Source: Rostratula benghalensis (lineage: Eukaryota; Chordata; Aves; Charadriiformes; Rostratulidae). Taken from it: 64,000 nucleotides of DNA. The position numbers were made by a program, and so were the translations under genes. The notes under the pieces are model-generated. The model had not been told where the DNA came from. It ran no database searches and was given only the letters and a program-made list of their open reading frames with translations. The stretch is taken from assembly GCA_013399305.1 (NCBI GenBank), contig VXAI01000241.1, positions 1,014,693-1,078,692 of the forward strand, in the 5' to 3' direction. Below are positions 51,185-63,655 of the stretch, piece after piece. How positions within the stretch are numbered: position 1 is the first letter of the stretch; each line of letters starts with the position of its first letter.

Positions 51185-51730
51185 TCAGAGACCTGCAGCC
51201 ATTGCATCAGGAACATGCCGTTTTCCATTTTCAAGATAAGCACAGCCAGTGTTTTTCTGCACTGTTGATTGCTGCACAATTGTTTGCATATAGAATGTGG
51301 AGTTCTCCAGGGTTTCAAAGTGCAACCCCTTGCCCCAAGTGCCTTCTTGTTCCCTACAACATCCAAATGTTTCTGGATCCTTCATGTGGATTTTGAGGGT
51401 GTAGGAATCAATGTACTTTACAATGTCCTTGGCTGTACAAGCAGGGATGAAATGAAGAACTATGGAATTAAACTCGAAGGACAAAAATGGCTGTGCCATG
51501 AATGCCTTAATGAAAGGGAGCTTTCTTAGGCTACAAATAAATACTTGAGGTTTCCAAGGATAACGTGGCATGCATGATCTTGCATCAGGGAGGGAATAAA
51601 AGAGAGTTGAAGTTAAATCTTTTCCACCTTCAAAATTTATATTCCAATCCCAGGCAAAAATTATGGGAAAACTGACTTTGAGAGTGTATGTCATCAATAT
51701 AAGGTCTCCTAAAGAGTAGGGCTTGCACAA
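51185..51730 (-). CDS. unassigned 181-codon open frame
   Basis: This is the longest open frame in the window. The predicted peptide has no signal peptide, no repeated unit, no catalytic motif and no known domain that I can see. Its composition is ordinary, with a Cys- and aromatic-rich look common in translated non-coding DNA. No splice acceptor or Kozak-type start stands out. By a rough estimate from base composition, a frame of this length is expected in fewer than one of ten windows of this size, so it is worth a search, but chance is still the simplest explanation. Overlapping plus-strand frames of 64-86 codons are also unrecognised. Confidence 0.12.
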   Translation of the reverse strand: MCKPYSLGDLILMTYTLKVSFPIIFAWDWNINFEGGKDLTSTLFYSLPDARSCMPRYPWKPQVFICSLRKLPFIKAFMAQPFLSFEFNSIVLHFIPACTAKDIVKYIDSYTLKIHMKDPETFGCCREQEGTWGKGLHFETLENSTFYMQTIVQQSTVQKNTGCAYLENGKRHVPDAMAAGL

Positions 51731-53924
51731 TTATTCCAAAGCAAAAATTATGAGCCCATAAAATTCATATAATGAAAGTTACATATAGTGATACTCTCTG
51801 TTAACTATCATATGGTTATGATTAAGCCATTTTGTTCTCCACAACCCTAATTTAGATTAAACAGTTTTAAAGACAGACTCCTCCCTGCTCCTGCAATGGT
51901 GCCTAAGGCAGAATGAAAGCTGTTTGAATAACTCAAGTACACATTTTCATAATTTAATAGCAAGAAAAACCTGGAAGTTACACTTAAATCTGACTTTCTC
52001 AGGTTTACCACACTTTGTCCATTTGGCAAACATAATCTATAAGGCCTCAGAGCAGGACTTGAAAGATGTTATTAGTTCTTTCAGTACCTAAGAAAGGTAC
52101 TGAGGCTCTAAAATTTTTTACACCTGATAATAATCCATGCAATTTCTGTGAGTTATTGCTGTAGAAGGTCTTATGTATATGGGTATCAAACAATGGATAT
52201 AATGCAAAACAAAGGAATGTTGTATTTTCTTAAAAGGGTATATTATATGTCTTAAGGGTTTCACACACTTTGGTGTATCTAGCTTCATCAGAAACTTTTG
52301 AGGAAATGAGATGTTGTTTTCACTCATAGTAGGCAAGAAAGGTCCTGGTGTGGCCAAGATCAGAAATTGAATTTACAGCAGAAAAAAGGAAGTTAATCCA
52401 GCTCAAAAATTCCCAGATTAATCACTAGCTTTATGATAACTTTAACTCCGTGTATTTATGGATTTTTTGTAACTTAAAGAAAAAACAAATGCTCAGAGCA
52501 AGTGTTTTATTCTCAGAGGATGGACTGACGTTTTTCATATTCCAAGAATTACACATTCCTGAGGTAAAATAAAAGCTTAACTATTCATGTAACAATATAC
52601 AGCCAGAAACAGTGTAACACAGACCAAATAAAACAAAAAAAAAATTTACATGTGCAACAAAATAGTGCTTTCTTGTTCTTTTAGGGGGAGAAAGAAAAAA
52701 ATCAATATTGCAGTTTTTTGGAGCACCTGTTTTCATAATGGTTTATAATTCTATGTCTTTAGATGCTTCCGAAAGTTTGCATGAGATTCAGGATGTAAAT
52801 ATCAAGTCACCTGAGTCACACAGATTGCTAGAGATACATTGGCACTTAGATGCTCCAGATACTGGAACTGTGGAAATGTTAAGATTGATAGTAATTAATC
52901 ATAGATTTTGAAGACCAGAAAAAAACCCACTTACTTTCTCATAAAATCTAGTCAAGGTGTAACTTTAAATTTCAGATCAGTTCAAGACTGTTTTTAAGCT
53001 TCTTTATTGCCAATTATTCTGCATAAGAGTAAGGGACATGTCCTTCTACACCTCATAAATTTGACATACTGTAGTCTGAAATCTCAGTAGCATTCTGTGT
53101 CGCCAGAGGCAGCTTACAAAAACTAAGGATCTTATGAACATATTTTTATACTGTTACTCTTTACCAATGTTATTTTTGCAAGCATGTGTTTTGTATGTGT
53201 CCTCTCTATGAACTCTCCATTTTGGTTAGTAGCCATATTAAACTATTTTACTATAAATCTTGGTTTTTAACTACTTCGGGGTTCTTGGCATGATTGGTGC
53301 TTGTTCAGAAAAGTTGTATACATAATTTTGTCTTCTGGAAATACATTAAATACCCATAAATTACACTGAAGTGTCCTGTGGAAGACTGCCTGCTATTCCT
53401 CTGCAAGATCTTAATCCATTTCTTTAGATGCTGGTAACATAGAGTATTTTAAAAGCCATGTAAAGTTAAGGCTCTGGCTTAACTTGTAAATGCAAATTAG
53501 ATGGCATCTTATCCTTAACCCAATGGATGTGTGTACTCTGCCCAAAATGAGATCCCATCATTTGCCACTAGGACTTGTCCATTAATACAAAATACTAGCC
53601 TATCTGGTAAATTCAGTGTTGCGCTCTCAGCTCTGCAGCTTCTACTTCAGATCAAGCTGGCAAAAGTGAAATCACTTACCAAAAGCTTTAAGGTTTAAGG
53701 GAAGAAACTTTTTTTGCCTATACAGTACCTAACTTACAAATTCATACACTCATGCTGTGTTCACTGGTCTGTTTTTCATGGGTATACATACATTATATTG
53801 CTTTTAACATGTAATTTTAAAAGAAATGTAAATTTTATCTCCCTGCTCTTGGTCAATGAGTTTTTTTTCTCATGAGCATTTAAGAACCAAATAAAATAGA
53901 GAGAATTTTCTGCTTTAACCCGGC

Positions 53925-54443
53925 TAACAATGAGACCACAACTGGAATATTGTGTCCAGTTCTGGGCCCCTCGGTTGCAGAGGGGCAGGGAACTGCTTGA
54001 GAGAGGCCAGGACAGAGCCACAAAGATGATTAAGGGAACAGAGCATCTCCCATTTGAGGAAAGGCTGAGGGAGCTGGGTCTCTTTAGCTTGGAGAAGAGG
54101 AGACTGAGGGGTGACTTCATGAATGTTTATAAATATGTAAAGGGTGAGTGTCAGGAGGATGGAGCCAGGCTCTTCTCAGTGACGGCCTGTGATAGGACAA
54201 GGAGCAATGGGTGCAAGCTGGAACATAGGACGTTCCACTTAAATATGAGGAAAGGCTTCTTCACAGTGAAGGTAACACAACACTGGAACAGGCTGCCCTC
54301 CTTCTCTGGAGACATTCAAAACCTGCCTGGATGCATCCCATTGTGACCTGATCTAGGTGTTCCTGATCCAGCAGGGGAATTGGACCAGATGATCTTTCAA
54401 GGTCCCATTACAGTCCCTGATATTCTGTGATTCTGTGATGACA
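53925..54443 (+). mobile_element. CR1 LINE fragment, best preserved in the window, plus strand
   Basis: The segment starts inside ORF2 (reverse transcriptase C-terminal region: [42 protein letters not shown] are readable) and keeps an open frame of 138 codons over 53,930-54,346. The 3' untranslated end follows, with ttggaccagatgatctttcaaggtccc and two terminal ATTCTGTG-type units (attctgtgattctgtgatga). Relative to other CR1 copies, a stretch of about 20 bases is missing near 54,296, between the codons for NRLP and the tctctggaga text. The copy is 5'-truncated and not autonomous. Confidence 0.93.
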
Positions 54444-55119
54444 AGCCTTAAGAAATACTGATTTGTACATGATCATTACAATGAACTTTGAATCTAGCAG
54501 TTATACGTGGAACAGTGTTGTCCTCCTCCACATGCCTGAAGCATTTCATTTGAGAAGTTCTGCCTCTAAAGTTGCTGGTCTCCACCTCCACATGCCTGAG
54601 TCTCTTGTGGATGTGAGTGTGCTCAGTGGCACTGAAAAAGCTCTTAAGCTCCCTCCCAGGGTTTTTGAGTCTCCGGAGGACTGCCGATGGCTGTGTTTAG
54701 TTCTTGAGGCACAGAATTTGTCCGAGTTGTGCCAAAATCAAAGACATTGTTTTTAAAAAAAAATGGTGAATCCAATTTGAAAAAGCAGTAACAAAAATTT
54801 TCTGCTTTTACTGTAGAAGCTCTTGAACAGAAGTATATGCTCTTTTCTGCCTAGCAGAAAGAGTTTCTACTTAGATAAAACTTCTTCAGATTACTGCTGC
54901 ACCCTCTAGAGTATATTTGCCTAGTTCACTGATCTTGCTCCACTCTTTCCAAAAAAGGAAGGCCTTGTTCTACACCGTAATCAAGGGTATCACAGATATG
55001 TGCTGGGGGAGGCAATACTAAATTCTTGAAAAAGCAGGGGGTTTTGAGAACATTCTCTGTTCTGAAATTTTAATACAAAGCCTTCTTTCTCTTAAATAGT
55101 TTGCTTCCATGGGAGGAAT

Positions 55120-55240
55120 CATATATCATGAAAAATGCTGATGAAAGTCCAATTTGCATACCCCTGGGGTTAAGACTTTACCATATGCTTTTTCCTTATG
55201 CTGTCAATCTCTCTGGTCCTCAGGGAGAAAATGCATTACC
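55120..55240. other. possible conserved non-coding element with octamer site
   Basis: It includes a perfect octamer ATTTGCAT at 55,152-55,159, then cataccc and cctggggttaag, with no simple repeats. The octamer is a POU-factor site in known biology. Whether this one is used is inference. Confidence 0.22.
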
Positions 55241-56420
55241 AAAGACATCTGTGAGCATGTAGCAAACACATTTGCAAAAATAAAGGAGGAGCTTCCACAG
55301 TAAAGTGATTCCTATGGGAAACACAGATTTCTTCCTTTTTTAGACAATAAGCTAGTTTTTAACCAAGCAGTCACTGGTCATACTACTGCCTTTCAGGTAA
55401 AAGTAGTAGTATGCATCCACATCATCATTAGCCATTAGCCTTTTGCCCTGACACCTCAGAAGCATAGGAAATAAAATAATCTGAGATTTGTTGTTTAGGG
55501 AACCATGCTTTTTCCTTTTCATGTCTCCTTTCAACAAGATGCTTTCTGCTTATCATTTTCACCTTTGCATCACAAGGCAGGCTTTGCCATGTGCGAACAC
55601 ATACAGTGTTTCATTAACCAGTCATCCTTCAGTTCTTTTTCCTGTGCTCCTTCTCTACTATGCTCCTACTCTACTAAGCTCTGACACAAAGCTTCCCAAA
55701 AAAATCACATTGTCCTACTGCAGGCCAAAAGGTTGATTTTGGCCAAATTTTGGTTGGTCAATCTATTCAACACAACTTAGCTATAAAAATATTTGATTCA
55801 TATCCTCTGACAAAGCCAAGTTGAAATTTAGCTAGACTAGATATTTATTAGAAAAAACAAAAATTGTATTTTCTTTCCTTCCACAAATTTAATTGCTTCT
55901 CATTATTTCCAAGTCAGTGGATGTAGAGCGAGCTGGCTGGAGGGCAAAGACCCCAACCAAGGTATACAAAATGCTATTACAGGCAGAATGAAACCCTGTG
56001 TATGTACGTATGAGTTCATCTTGTTATTCTTTCAAACAAATCAAATAGTTATCTACTATAAGTAACAAATTTATGTTTATGTTGCTGTGTTTTGGGGGAA
56101 AGTAATGAATTCGACATTATTGAAAAATTGAAGTACTTACGTTTTCTAGCTTCTCCAGATCATGTTTATTACAGTCAACAAGTTTCATGGGATGAAGAGA
56201 TCTTGTAGTCTTTATTCGAAAGTCCAAAGCTAAGTGTGTAGTTACTTCTACAGATAGACATGCTTGTGCTTGCAGCTGGCTGGTGTCTTCTTTTTTAACT
56301 AGGCTGATTTAGCACAGGAACACCCTGTGAAGGCACTGCAAATGCACTCTAGGTGGTAATTTCACTGCAGGGGATGTTATCAAAGTACCAGAACATTTGC
56401 TACTCCTGATTTTGATAAAT

Positions 56421-56449
56421 GTGTATATATGTATATATGTATATATATA
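56421..56449. repeat. TATATG-type short tandem repeat
   Basis: The sequence gtgtatatatgtatatatgt followed by atatatata is an imperfect 8-bp unit repeat of the type tatatatg. Confidence 0.85.
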
Positions 56450-56687
56450 GCATTCTTGACCCATAGTCTTGGCTCCAAGCTTTCCTATATGTTCAAAACA
56501 AATATATAACAGATGTTTCTTTGTTTCACACCAGCCACTGTAGACATAGCTGATACTCTTCAGTGGACATGTTTATTGAAACTTTCAGACCAATGTCTCA
56601 ATCACCTGGTAAGCATTTTAATTTGAAATCTGCCTTTCTTCTTTGCAATACGAAGCTTGCAATTTGTCCTGCTCCCTCCCACAGGTT

Positions 56688-56743
56688 GGGGGGGGGGGTT
56701 GTGGGTTTTTTTTTTCTTTGGTTGTTTGTTCGGTGGGTTGGGG
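56688..56743 (+). repeat. G-run with G-quadruplex potential
   Basis: Eleven G in a row (56,688-56,698) are followed by GTGGG (56,701-56,705) and, after a T-run, GGTGGGTTGGGG (to 56,743). The 11-G run split as 3+1+3+1+3 plus the next GGG satisfies the usual G3 N1-7 quadruplex rule. The T-run and G-run side by side make this a slippage-prone site. Confidence 0.8.
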
Positions 56744-57960
56744 TTCTTTTGACACTCCTGCCAAGCTTGTACTGTGCTTTACTTGGAGTTTTCACTTTTC
56801 TCTAGACTGTGGGGCCCAGGCTCATTGTTTGCAGGGGACAGTTTTATGGATTAGGGTGGAAATAAAAAGAGAGAAGATATATCCACTTCTTAATAGAAGT
56901 TTACCACAGATCTCCAGGTTCAAAACTGGTGATTTCAAAGACAAGATCAAAAAACCTTTGCCTGTTGAAAAATAAGCCATTAGCCCTAGAAGATCATCAG
57001 CTTTTTCTCTTCTTTCTGAACCCCATTTCCCATACTGATTTATTGAAGCAGAAACCTCATGTCCCAAGAGAAGTGTTTGTTACTCTAAACACTTTGTATG
57101 AGATGTCAGACAGCGTGTAACTCTTTACTTATGAAGATTGTATTGATGTCACCCCTTGAAAAATAAGAGCAATTTTCACTAAAGCAACAGCCAAAGACAA
57201 GCATAAGCAAGATCAGTGTAAAACATGCAGCGTCTGGTATGTTGCTGTGTGTGCTTCCTTGCTGTCCTGGCTGGGACGTTCATCCTAACATGAATAGAAA
57301 GGCTTCCCAAATGTGAAATAAGAGGTATAGTTAGTTCCTCTAATTTCTCCAAGGAAGTCCTCTTGTCCCTTCAAGGGTGAAAATGGTCATGTGACTGGTT
57401 AGACCGACTGCTTAAGTGTGCAAAATATTGCCAAGGTTTGATAGATCTCATGCTTTTTCTCCTCAATGAGTTCACTATAATTTTAGTTCCACCCCCAATC
57501 TCACAAAGATAAAGGAGGAGTAAACTCATCAGGGAAGTACTGGATACAACAGCAGAATTCAGGAAAATTTCCTTTTCCTCAAAGGCTGAGCAGATAAGTC
57601 TTAAAGATGTCACAAACTAAACTAGAAACAATAAAAAACATACAACTGAAAAATGAAAATATCTTTCATTTCTCTCTTTCAGACATACTATCCCTATTTC
57701 ATTAGAAACCACTTCTGGATCTTATAAGAATTCACTTTAAAGATCATGGTTTTGTGTCCATGTTTAAAACTTCTCTTGAGGACAGTGGATTTCAGGTATT
57801 ACCCTTTTTTCCTAGGTAGAATGGCTTTTCCAGCAGCCAAGAAATGCTTCCTACACCAGACAAACAGTCCTCACCTCCCAACACCTGTTGAAAATGCATA
57901 TTAAAAACTAGTACTAGAGAGCCTGGATTTGATTTCAACTTAACAGTGACTTAATGAACT

Positions 57961-58039
57961 CTTTTCTTTCTTTTTTTTTCTTTTTTTTTCTTTTTTTTTT
58001 TTCTTTTTTCTTTTTTCTTTTTTCTTTTTTTTTTCCTTT
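57961..58039. repeat. T/C-rich homopyrimidine tract
   Basis: About 79 bases of pure T and C, mostly T-runs of 6-11 separated by single C (cttttttttt and cttttt-like units). On the minus strand it is a homopurine A/G tract. It can form triplex DNA and is probably length-variable. Confidence 0.9.
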
Positions 58040-58854
58040 AACAACATCCAATGCAAGGCTTATGGTTTAAAGTTTCATTGATTGTTGAGACAAAAGTACA
58101 GAGTGCTGTCCTTATTCAGAGGCTAGATCTTGAAAACTGGAATGCCCAAGAGAAAAGCTGAGAGAATTGTTGGAGAAATGCTAAGACTGGTGTTGCAGTT
58201 GTCTGGAAAGAGGAACTCGGCAGTGCCCTTTACTGAGACATATAGGCCTTGCTGTGTTCGTTCTTTGAATTTAAGCAGCATTTAAAACCAATTCTTAAAA
58301 TAGAGCAGCATTTAGAATGTGTATTTTCAGGCATTGCCTCGATGCTTTTAATGTGCAAATCTTGTGTGTTCCAAGCTGTTCTTTCAAAATGGCTCACAGG
58401 AAAAGCTCCCTGCCCCCAAAGGTTACAACTTCAGAGGCCTCCAGATGACTCCCCAGGCCCGAGACATTTTCTTCATGCTGTCTTTAATATAAATAACAGG
58501 TGGCCAATTGCCCTTACTCATGTGAGTAGTCCCAAGAATTCATCTCAGCTTCACATTTTGAGGAATAATGCATAATCATGGCCATATCAGAGTTAGTACC
58601 CAATCTACTGACATTTAGGGAAAATCCCTAAATTGAACACCCAATACACCATTTAAAAGGAAGCGCAAGTACAGCCTGATTCCTAATTCATTCATTAAGT
58701 CTTCCCAGGGACATGGAGAACGATCTGTGAGGACAAGAAATCATGACAATGTCATTTGTCTTTCTCATTTTAGTTACTTATGAGTTCAAAAACACATTGG
58801 TCTTGATAAGAATTTACTCTGAAGTGTATTTTTTTTTTTTTTTTGCACTTTACT

Positions 58855-58960
58855 TTCAGTGCAGGTTGCTATGCAAATTTCTTGGTTGTAGAATCTCCAC
58901 TTTCTAGCTCTTTCTAGGTAATGTTATGACTCAGCATAAACTTGACATTTTTAAAGAGAA
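58855..58960. other. possible regulatory segment: octamer and AP-1/MARE sites
   Basis: An exact octamer ATGCAAAT at 58,871-58,878 lies about 50 bases from TGACTCAGCA at 58,927-58,936, a perfect AP-1 core within a MARE-type half palindrome. Between them is ordinary non-repetitive sequence. The motifs are seen. The role as an enhancer is inference, and no target gene is in the window. Confidence 0.3.
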
Positions 58961-59284
58961 GAAAAGCATTTTCAGTTTCTCTCAATTCTTTCTTATTAAA
59001 GGAGAAAAAAAGCTGAAGCTGGATAGGAAGCAGTTTTCCTAATCAGAATGCGTGATGCTTTAATGACATAAATGATCAAGGAAAAAATCCTTAGCCTTGA
59101 GGCATTGTGTGTCAGTGAATTAAGATATATTTTAGCAATACATAAGCCATTGAACCTACTTTTTCTGTAGCATTTTGGGGACCTGTATGAACTGACCTTG
59201 GAAGAAAAATTGGTTAGGAATCAAAATGTTCATCATTCTCTCGATTCAAAAATATGCCATGTATAACAAGACAAAATTTGTCCT

Positions 59285-59612
59285 CATAGAATCACAGATC
59301 AATCATTTAGAAGGGACCTCAATCTGTCTAACTCCCATCCTTTGCACAAAACAGGGCTACATTCAAATTTAATCTTGTCACGATGGGATGGGCTACACCC
59401 TTGTCCAACTCCAAGGATTGGAAAGCCACAACCTCCCTGATTTTGACAACGCTCATTGTGAAAAATTTCCAGTAGCAATTTCCCTTGCTGAACCTTGAGC
59501 TAGTTGCCTCTTGAACTTCTGCTGTGTACCTTCAAAATGAGCCTAGGTCGATCTTCCTCTTTAGGCAGTTGAAAACAAACTGTAGATTCCTCTTCTGTGG
59601 CTGAACAAATTT
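59285..59612 (-). mobile_element. old CR1 LINE fragment, minus strand
   Basis: The plus strand starts with catagaatcacag and atttagaagggacctc, the reverse complement of a CR1 3' end. Then cttgtccaactccaag, cagtagcaatttcccttgctga and cttcctctttaggcagttgaa follow the ORF2 tail of an older CR1 subfamily. It is clearly more diverged than the plus-strand copies at 22 kb and 54 kb, with no open frame left. Confidence 0.85.
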
Positions 59613-60022
59613 AGACACATCCAGACCCATCTGTGTTTATAGAAATGACTTTTTCAAAAGCAATGTTCATCTTCACACGTATTTTGTCTTAGTGGTTATA
59701 CCTGTAGCAAAAAGACACATTGGGAATAAAGGCAGTGCTCGAGGTTTTGGCCTACTATTTGACAGTCAGGCACCTTCCTGTTCTGAAAGTCAGGCACTGC
59801 AGTCTACCAAGGACCTTAAAGAAACTGATGGTACTTCAGCCTTGCATGAAATACCAACTCACTGTTTCCAAGTAATATTGTCTCTAAAACCTTCTTTATA
59901 CCCATCAAGTATGGACAAACTCAAAGAAGGAATCAAAAAAAGAAAGAAGCAAGTGTCATTTTCATTATTACTTTTCTAATTATACTTTCATTTGTCTACA
60001 AAACATGAATACTGTCAATGAA

Positions 60023-60047
60023 TATTGACATAATGAATATGTCAATA
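60023..60047. repeat. inverted repeat, 10-bp arms, 5-nt loop
   Basis: The sequence tattgacata pairs with tatgtcaata around a 5-base loop. It lies in a patch where gaata, tgtcaat and catgaat words recur in both orientations over about 70 bases (60,003-60,075). Confidence 0.8.
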
Positions 60048-63000
60048 AACATGAGTATGTGCCATAAAAATGTGAATACATGTGTATTTTGCTGAATTTT
60101 TAAATAGACAATTATAAATATTCAATTTTTCTTGATGTGAAGAAATATTTGTGAGCTGTCTACAGCAGATCTTGATCCCAAATGGGAGGCCATGATGGAT
60201 AAGAGCTTAGCTGTATGCTTGGAAGGACCCAGATTGCAATAAAATACTGACATGAAGCCATGCTTGACCCTCCTCAGTCCCATCTGTCTCAGATCTGAGG
60301 CCAAGGGGTTTGGGTCTGAGTTTTTAATCTGTCTGAACAAACAACAGGGCATTTCAAATAAATACTGAGCACTGAACAGCTATCAGTTCATGTTTATATT
60401 ACAGAGCTTGTTATTGTTTTATTTAATACTTTACACATATACAGTACAATTATGCTAAAGTGTAGGTCACCCATCTCAGAAGGTCTATAAAATAAGACCC
60501 TAAGGTTGCTCATAAAAAGAACCGTCCTGGATCTGTCCTATCTAGAAACCAGTACCTTGCTATCACCTTCTGAGCACTTTAAAACATGGTGATTTAATGG
60601 ACAGGTTTTCACTAACTATAGTGTTCATGTTCCCTTCCCAGTAGGAGTGCCACTGGTGCCAGTGAGATGTGATGTATTTCCTGCATTTGTACTACTACAA
60701 AGTAATACAAGCATGAAGCAGCACAGAGGCTTCTATAAAAACACACCTTCTATGCCCACTGTACTTTATTTACATTCTTGTGAACACAAAATATTGTCTC
60801 TCTACCTGAAAATGCAGTCCTCTAGCCAAAACAGAGGTTTTATCCTTCCCCAACTTTCACAGCAACTTTTTAGGAAATGGGTTCTGACTGTTTGACTCTG
60901 GCTCTAAGAACATGAGTTAATTTGTAAGAAACAGAGCTGAAATAGCCCATGTTACATCCAGGCTACTTCTCTCTGCATGTACCTGAGAAGGGCAGAATCC
61001 TGTAAGTCACATTAAGGAGCAGTTTATTCACAAGGCCACTAGAAAGCCTGTAAATTCCTGGCAGTGAAGACATTATAAATATCCTGCATATTTATTTTAA
61101 GATTAAACATTTTAAAAAAAAAAAAAGCGTCAGTATCACCAAAATGTATGTTGCGAAGGAGACCAAGGCATCAGATAAATAGCAATGTTTGGCTTATATC
61201 TGAGAGACTTGTCTCAAGAGTCAGTAATTGCTACAGTCTGTTGTGTAAGAATGACGGCAATGAAAAAGGTAGGTCAAAAGGGAGAAACAAGCTCCATTCC
61301 CTACAGAGAAATTACACTCTTGCATAAAACCAGGTCACTCTTTCTGGAAGGTCTGTGTATATTCATGCAGAAAGGAAGAACCAAACATAATTACTTGCAG
61401 CGCTACCATGCATATAATTACAGTTGTGATAGTATGTGAAATGAGCCAAAACATTTGCTGGGCTGTTTTCTTTAGAAGGGCACAGAAAACACCATAATAA
61501 TAACCCTATCAGTGTAGAAAGGACAGCTTCTTCTTGTGACACATGGGTATCGCTTTGAAGAAATTCTGGCTGTCCTGCCAAATGCAGAGATTTAGAATTT
61601 TTTGTTCTGTTCTAAGTTAACACACAGTCTGAAAAGTAAAAGTCATGCTTGCCTTATTTCTGAAATGCATTATTAGTCTTTGCTTTCTTGCCCTAGCTTT
61701 TTCTTTTATCTTCTAGTTTAGTGGTTTTCAAGATCCTTAGCCCAATATATGAAACATTCCCAGAGAGAAGATAGACCAATTTCCCATTCATCAATTCTTG
61801 TAAAGCAATTGCAGCTTTGCTTTCCTTTGTTGCTTTTCACTGACCCCTTAAAAGCAGATTCCAGTCCCCCATGGTTTTGCAGTTCACAGCCAGAAAAGTA
61901 CTGCTCTAGACAATTTCATTTTTGATAATGTGTTTCTCTTTCATTGTGCTTTTAAGCAGCTGTTTTTCAGAAGTAGATCAACATGTGCCAGCAGCTCCAT
62001 GATCTGGAGAAAAGGAGACATTGGGTCATGCCTCACCATGGCTGTGGGAGTCCTGATTCATGAATTGAGTGCCTATTCAATTGCTTCTTCAGTTTCTTAG
62101 ATCACACAGGCATGCAGACATACACACACAAACAAAAGCACAGCACACACTAACTTTTTTAATCATGAGCAAATATCTGCTTCATACTTACAGATTTACA
62201 AGCTGGGTAGGTCCTCACTGTTGGGTGGATTTTTCCAGAGCAAGGAAGAAAGAAAATTTGTGCGAGGACTAAAGGATTCAAGCCCCTCTTCTTTAATGAG
62301 GACTCGCAGTCTCATCTGCAGTGACCTTCATGGCAGGCCTCCCACGAACTTCAGTTGGGTCAGGATTTTGCTTTGAAAACTGAGTGCTGGAACATGCCGC
62401 TTTGCTCAAAGACTGTTTACAACTTGACAGAAATGAAACTTTCCCATTTAACGTAGAGGGCTTTTAAAATCCCCAAGCAGTTAATTTTCCAGTGTTGACT
62501 TCCCCAGCATAATATTCTGCATTGTAACCTCAGACCCCGGGGTTCAGCCATCTGTGACCAAGACCCAGATTTGCAAAAAGTAACAGGGCTCAAAAATGAC
62601 ATCGTTATGCATATTACAACATTACCAAGCTCTTGGTTTGAATGTACATTTTTGCCCTGGCTGATGGGGAAATGTCGTTTGAGGTTGCCCAATGTTCAGA
62701 CAAACTTGACAGAATAGCAAGCACCTCTCTACTGTTTTTCAACATGTGGTTACCTTCTGTACCCACAGGGGACTCATTCTCCATATCCTTCCAAGACCAG
62801 CACTAGCCACATGGTTGTGTCAAATACTTAGGGGATAAATGGTTTGACTCCTGTAAGCATCTTGCTTAATCTACTAAGTCATGCAGTTCCACACGGTGAT
62901 CAAAAATATAAAGATTTTATCTTTGTAGGTTTGTTAAAATGTGCCAGATGGTACAAGTTATCCCCACTTTGCTCATCAGAAAAGTAACAAGAGATACAGA

Positions 63001-63633
63001 GAGACAAACTCATAATTTTGATGGTAATATAGGTTTGATATAACCTAAGTAGTTTTCAGCCATGGTTGAAAAAGTAGGTAAATACCCATTAGAATTCTAG
63101 AAAAATTAGCTATTACTGATGTCTTTAAAATATGAGCCTGTCATCCTCCACCAGCATATAAAGACATATGAGTTTGTATCTATCAGCAACTGACCTCTAT
63201 TTTGATGAACGGATTCTGAACAAAAAAAGTGCTAATTTCCTCACTTTTTGAAAAAAACTGGTACTGGGATTTTTAGTTTTTTTAATTCCTCTCCACCAAT
63301 CTCTTTAATGACATGAATGCTGTTGTCCCATGTCCTACCAGTTTGGCCTGAGACTTTAGTACCAGAAAACATTTGCTCCTGCAGAGTAAGTAACTATTAC
63401 AAGCAACACAGTACTACTGTTAGCATGCACTCCAGATGCTAAAGTTAATCAAATAAGAAGAAAATATGGCCTTTAGAGAAAAAATACCTTGCTATTTTGT
63501 CAAAACTTGTGTTCCATTAGCAGTAAGCAGAACATCAAGTAGCAATCACAGAGCTATATTTTTTGTCCCTTTAGTTGTGAAGTTAAACTTCAAGATTAAG
63601 ACTTGAGCAGAGTCTGAAGAGCAGAAAAAAGAC

Positions 63634-63655
63634 TTTTTTTTTTTTTTTTTTTTTT
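63634..63655. repeat. T homopolymer, 22 bases
   Basis: An uninterrupted T-run with no recognisable retrocopy beside it on the minus strand. Confidence 0.95.

Larger units (their letters stand above)
48476..53924. other. non-coding stretch, no confirmed gene
   Basis: About 5.4 kb that holds an (AT)12 repeat, a possible conserved element near 50,580-50,770 and the 181-codon unassigned minus-strand frame at 51,185-51,730. No other gene or transposon was recognised. Confidence 0.55.
54444..59284. other. non-coding stretch, no gene seen
   Basis: About 4.8 kb without a recognised gene. A frame at 54,463-54,756 contains two copies of ctccacatgcctga about 65 bases apart, a small local duplication. 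The stretch also holds exact octamer words at 55,152-55,159 and 58,871-58,878, a TATATG-type repeat, a G-run and a long T/C tract, listed separately. Confidence 0.55.

Noticed and set aside
53930..54346. 138-codon frame that could be read as a host gene
   Set aside because: It is the ORF2 C-terminus of a CR1 LINE, with the CR1 3' end directly after it.
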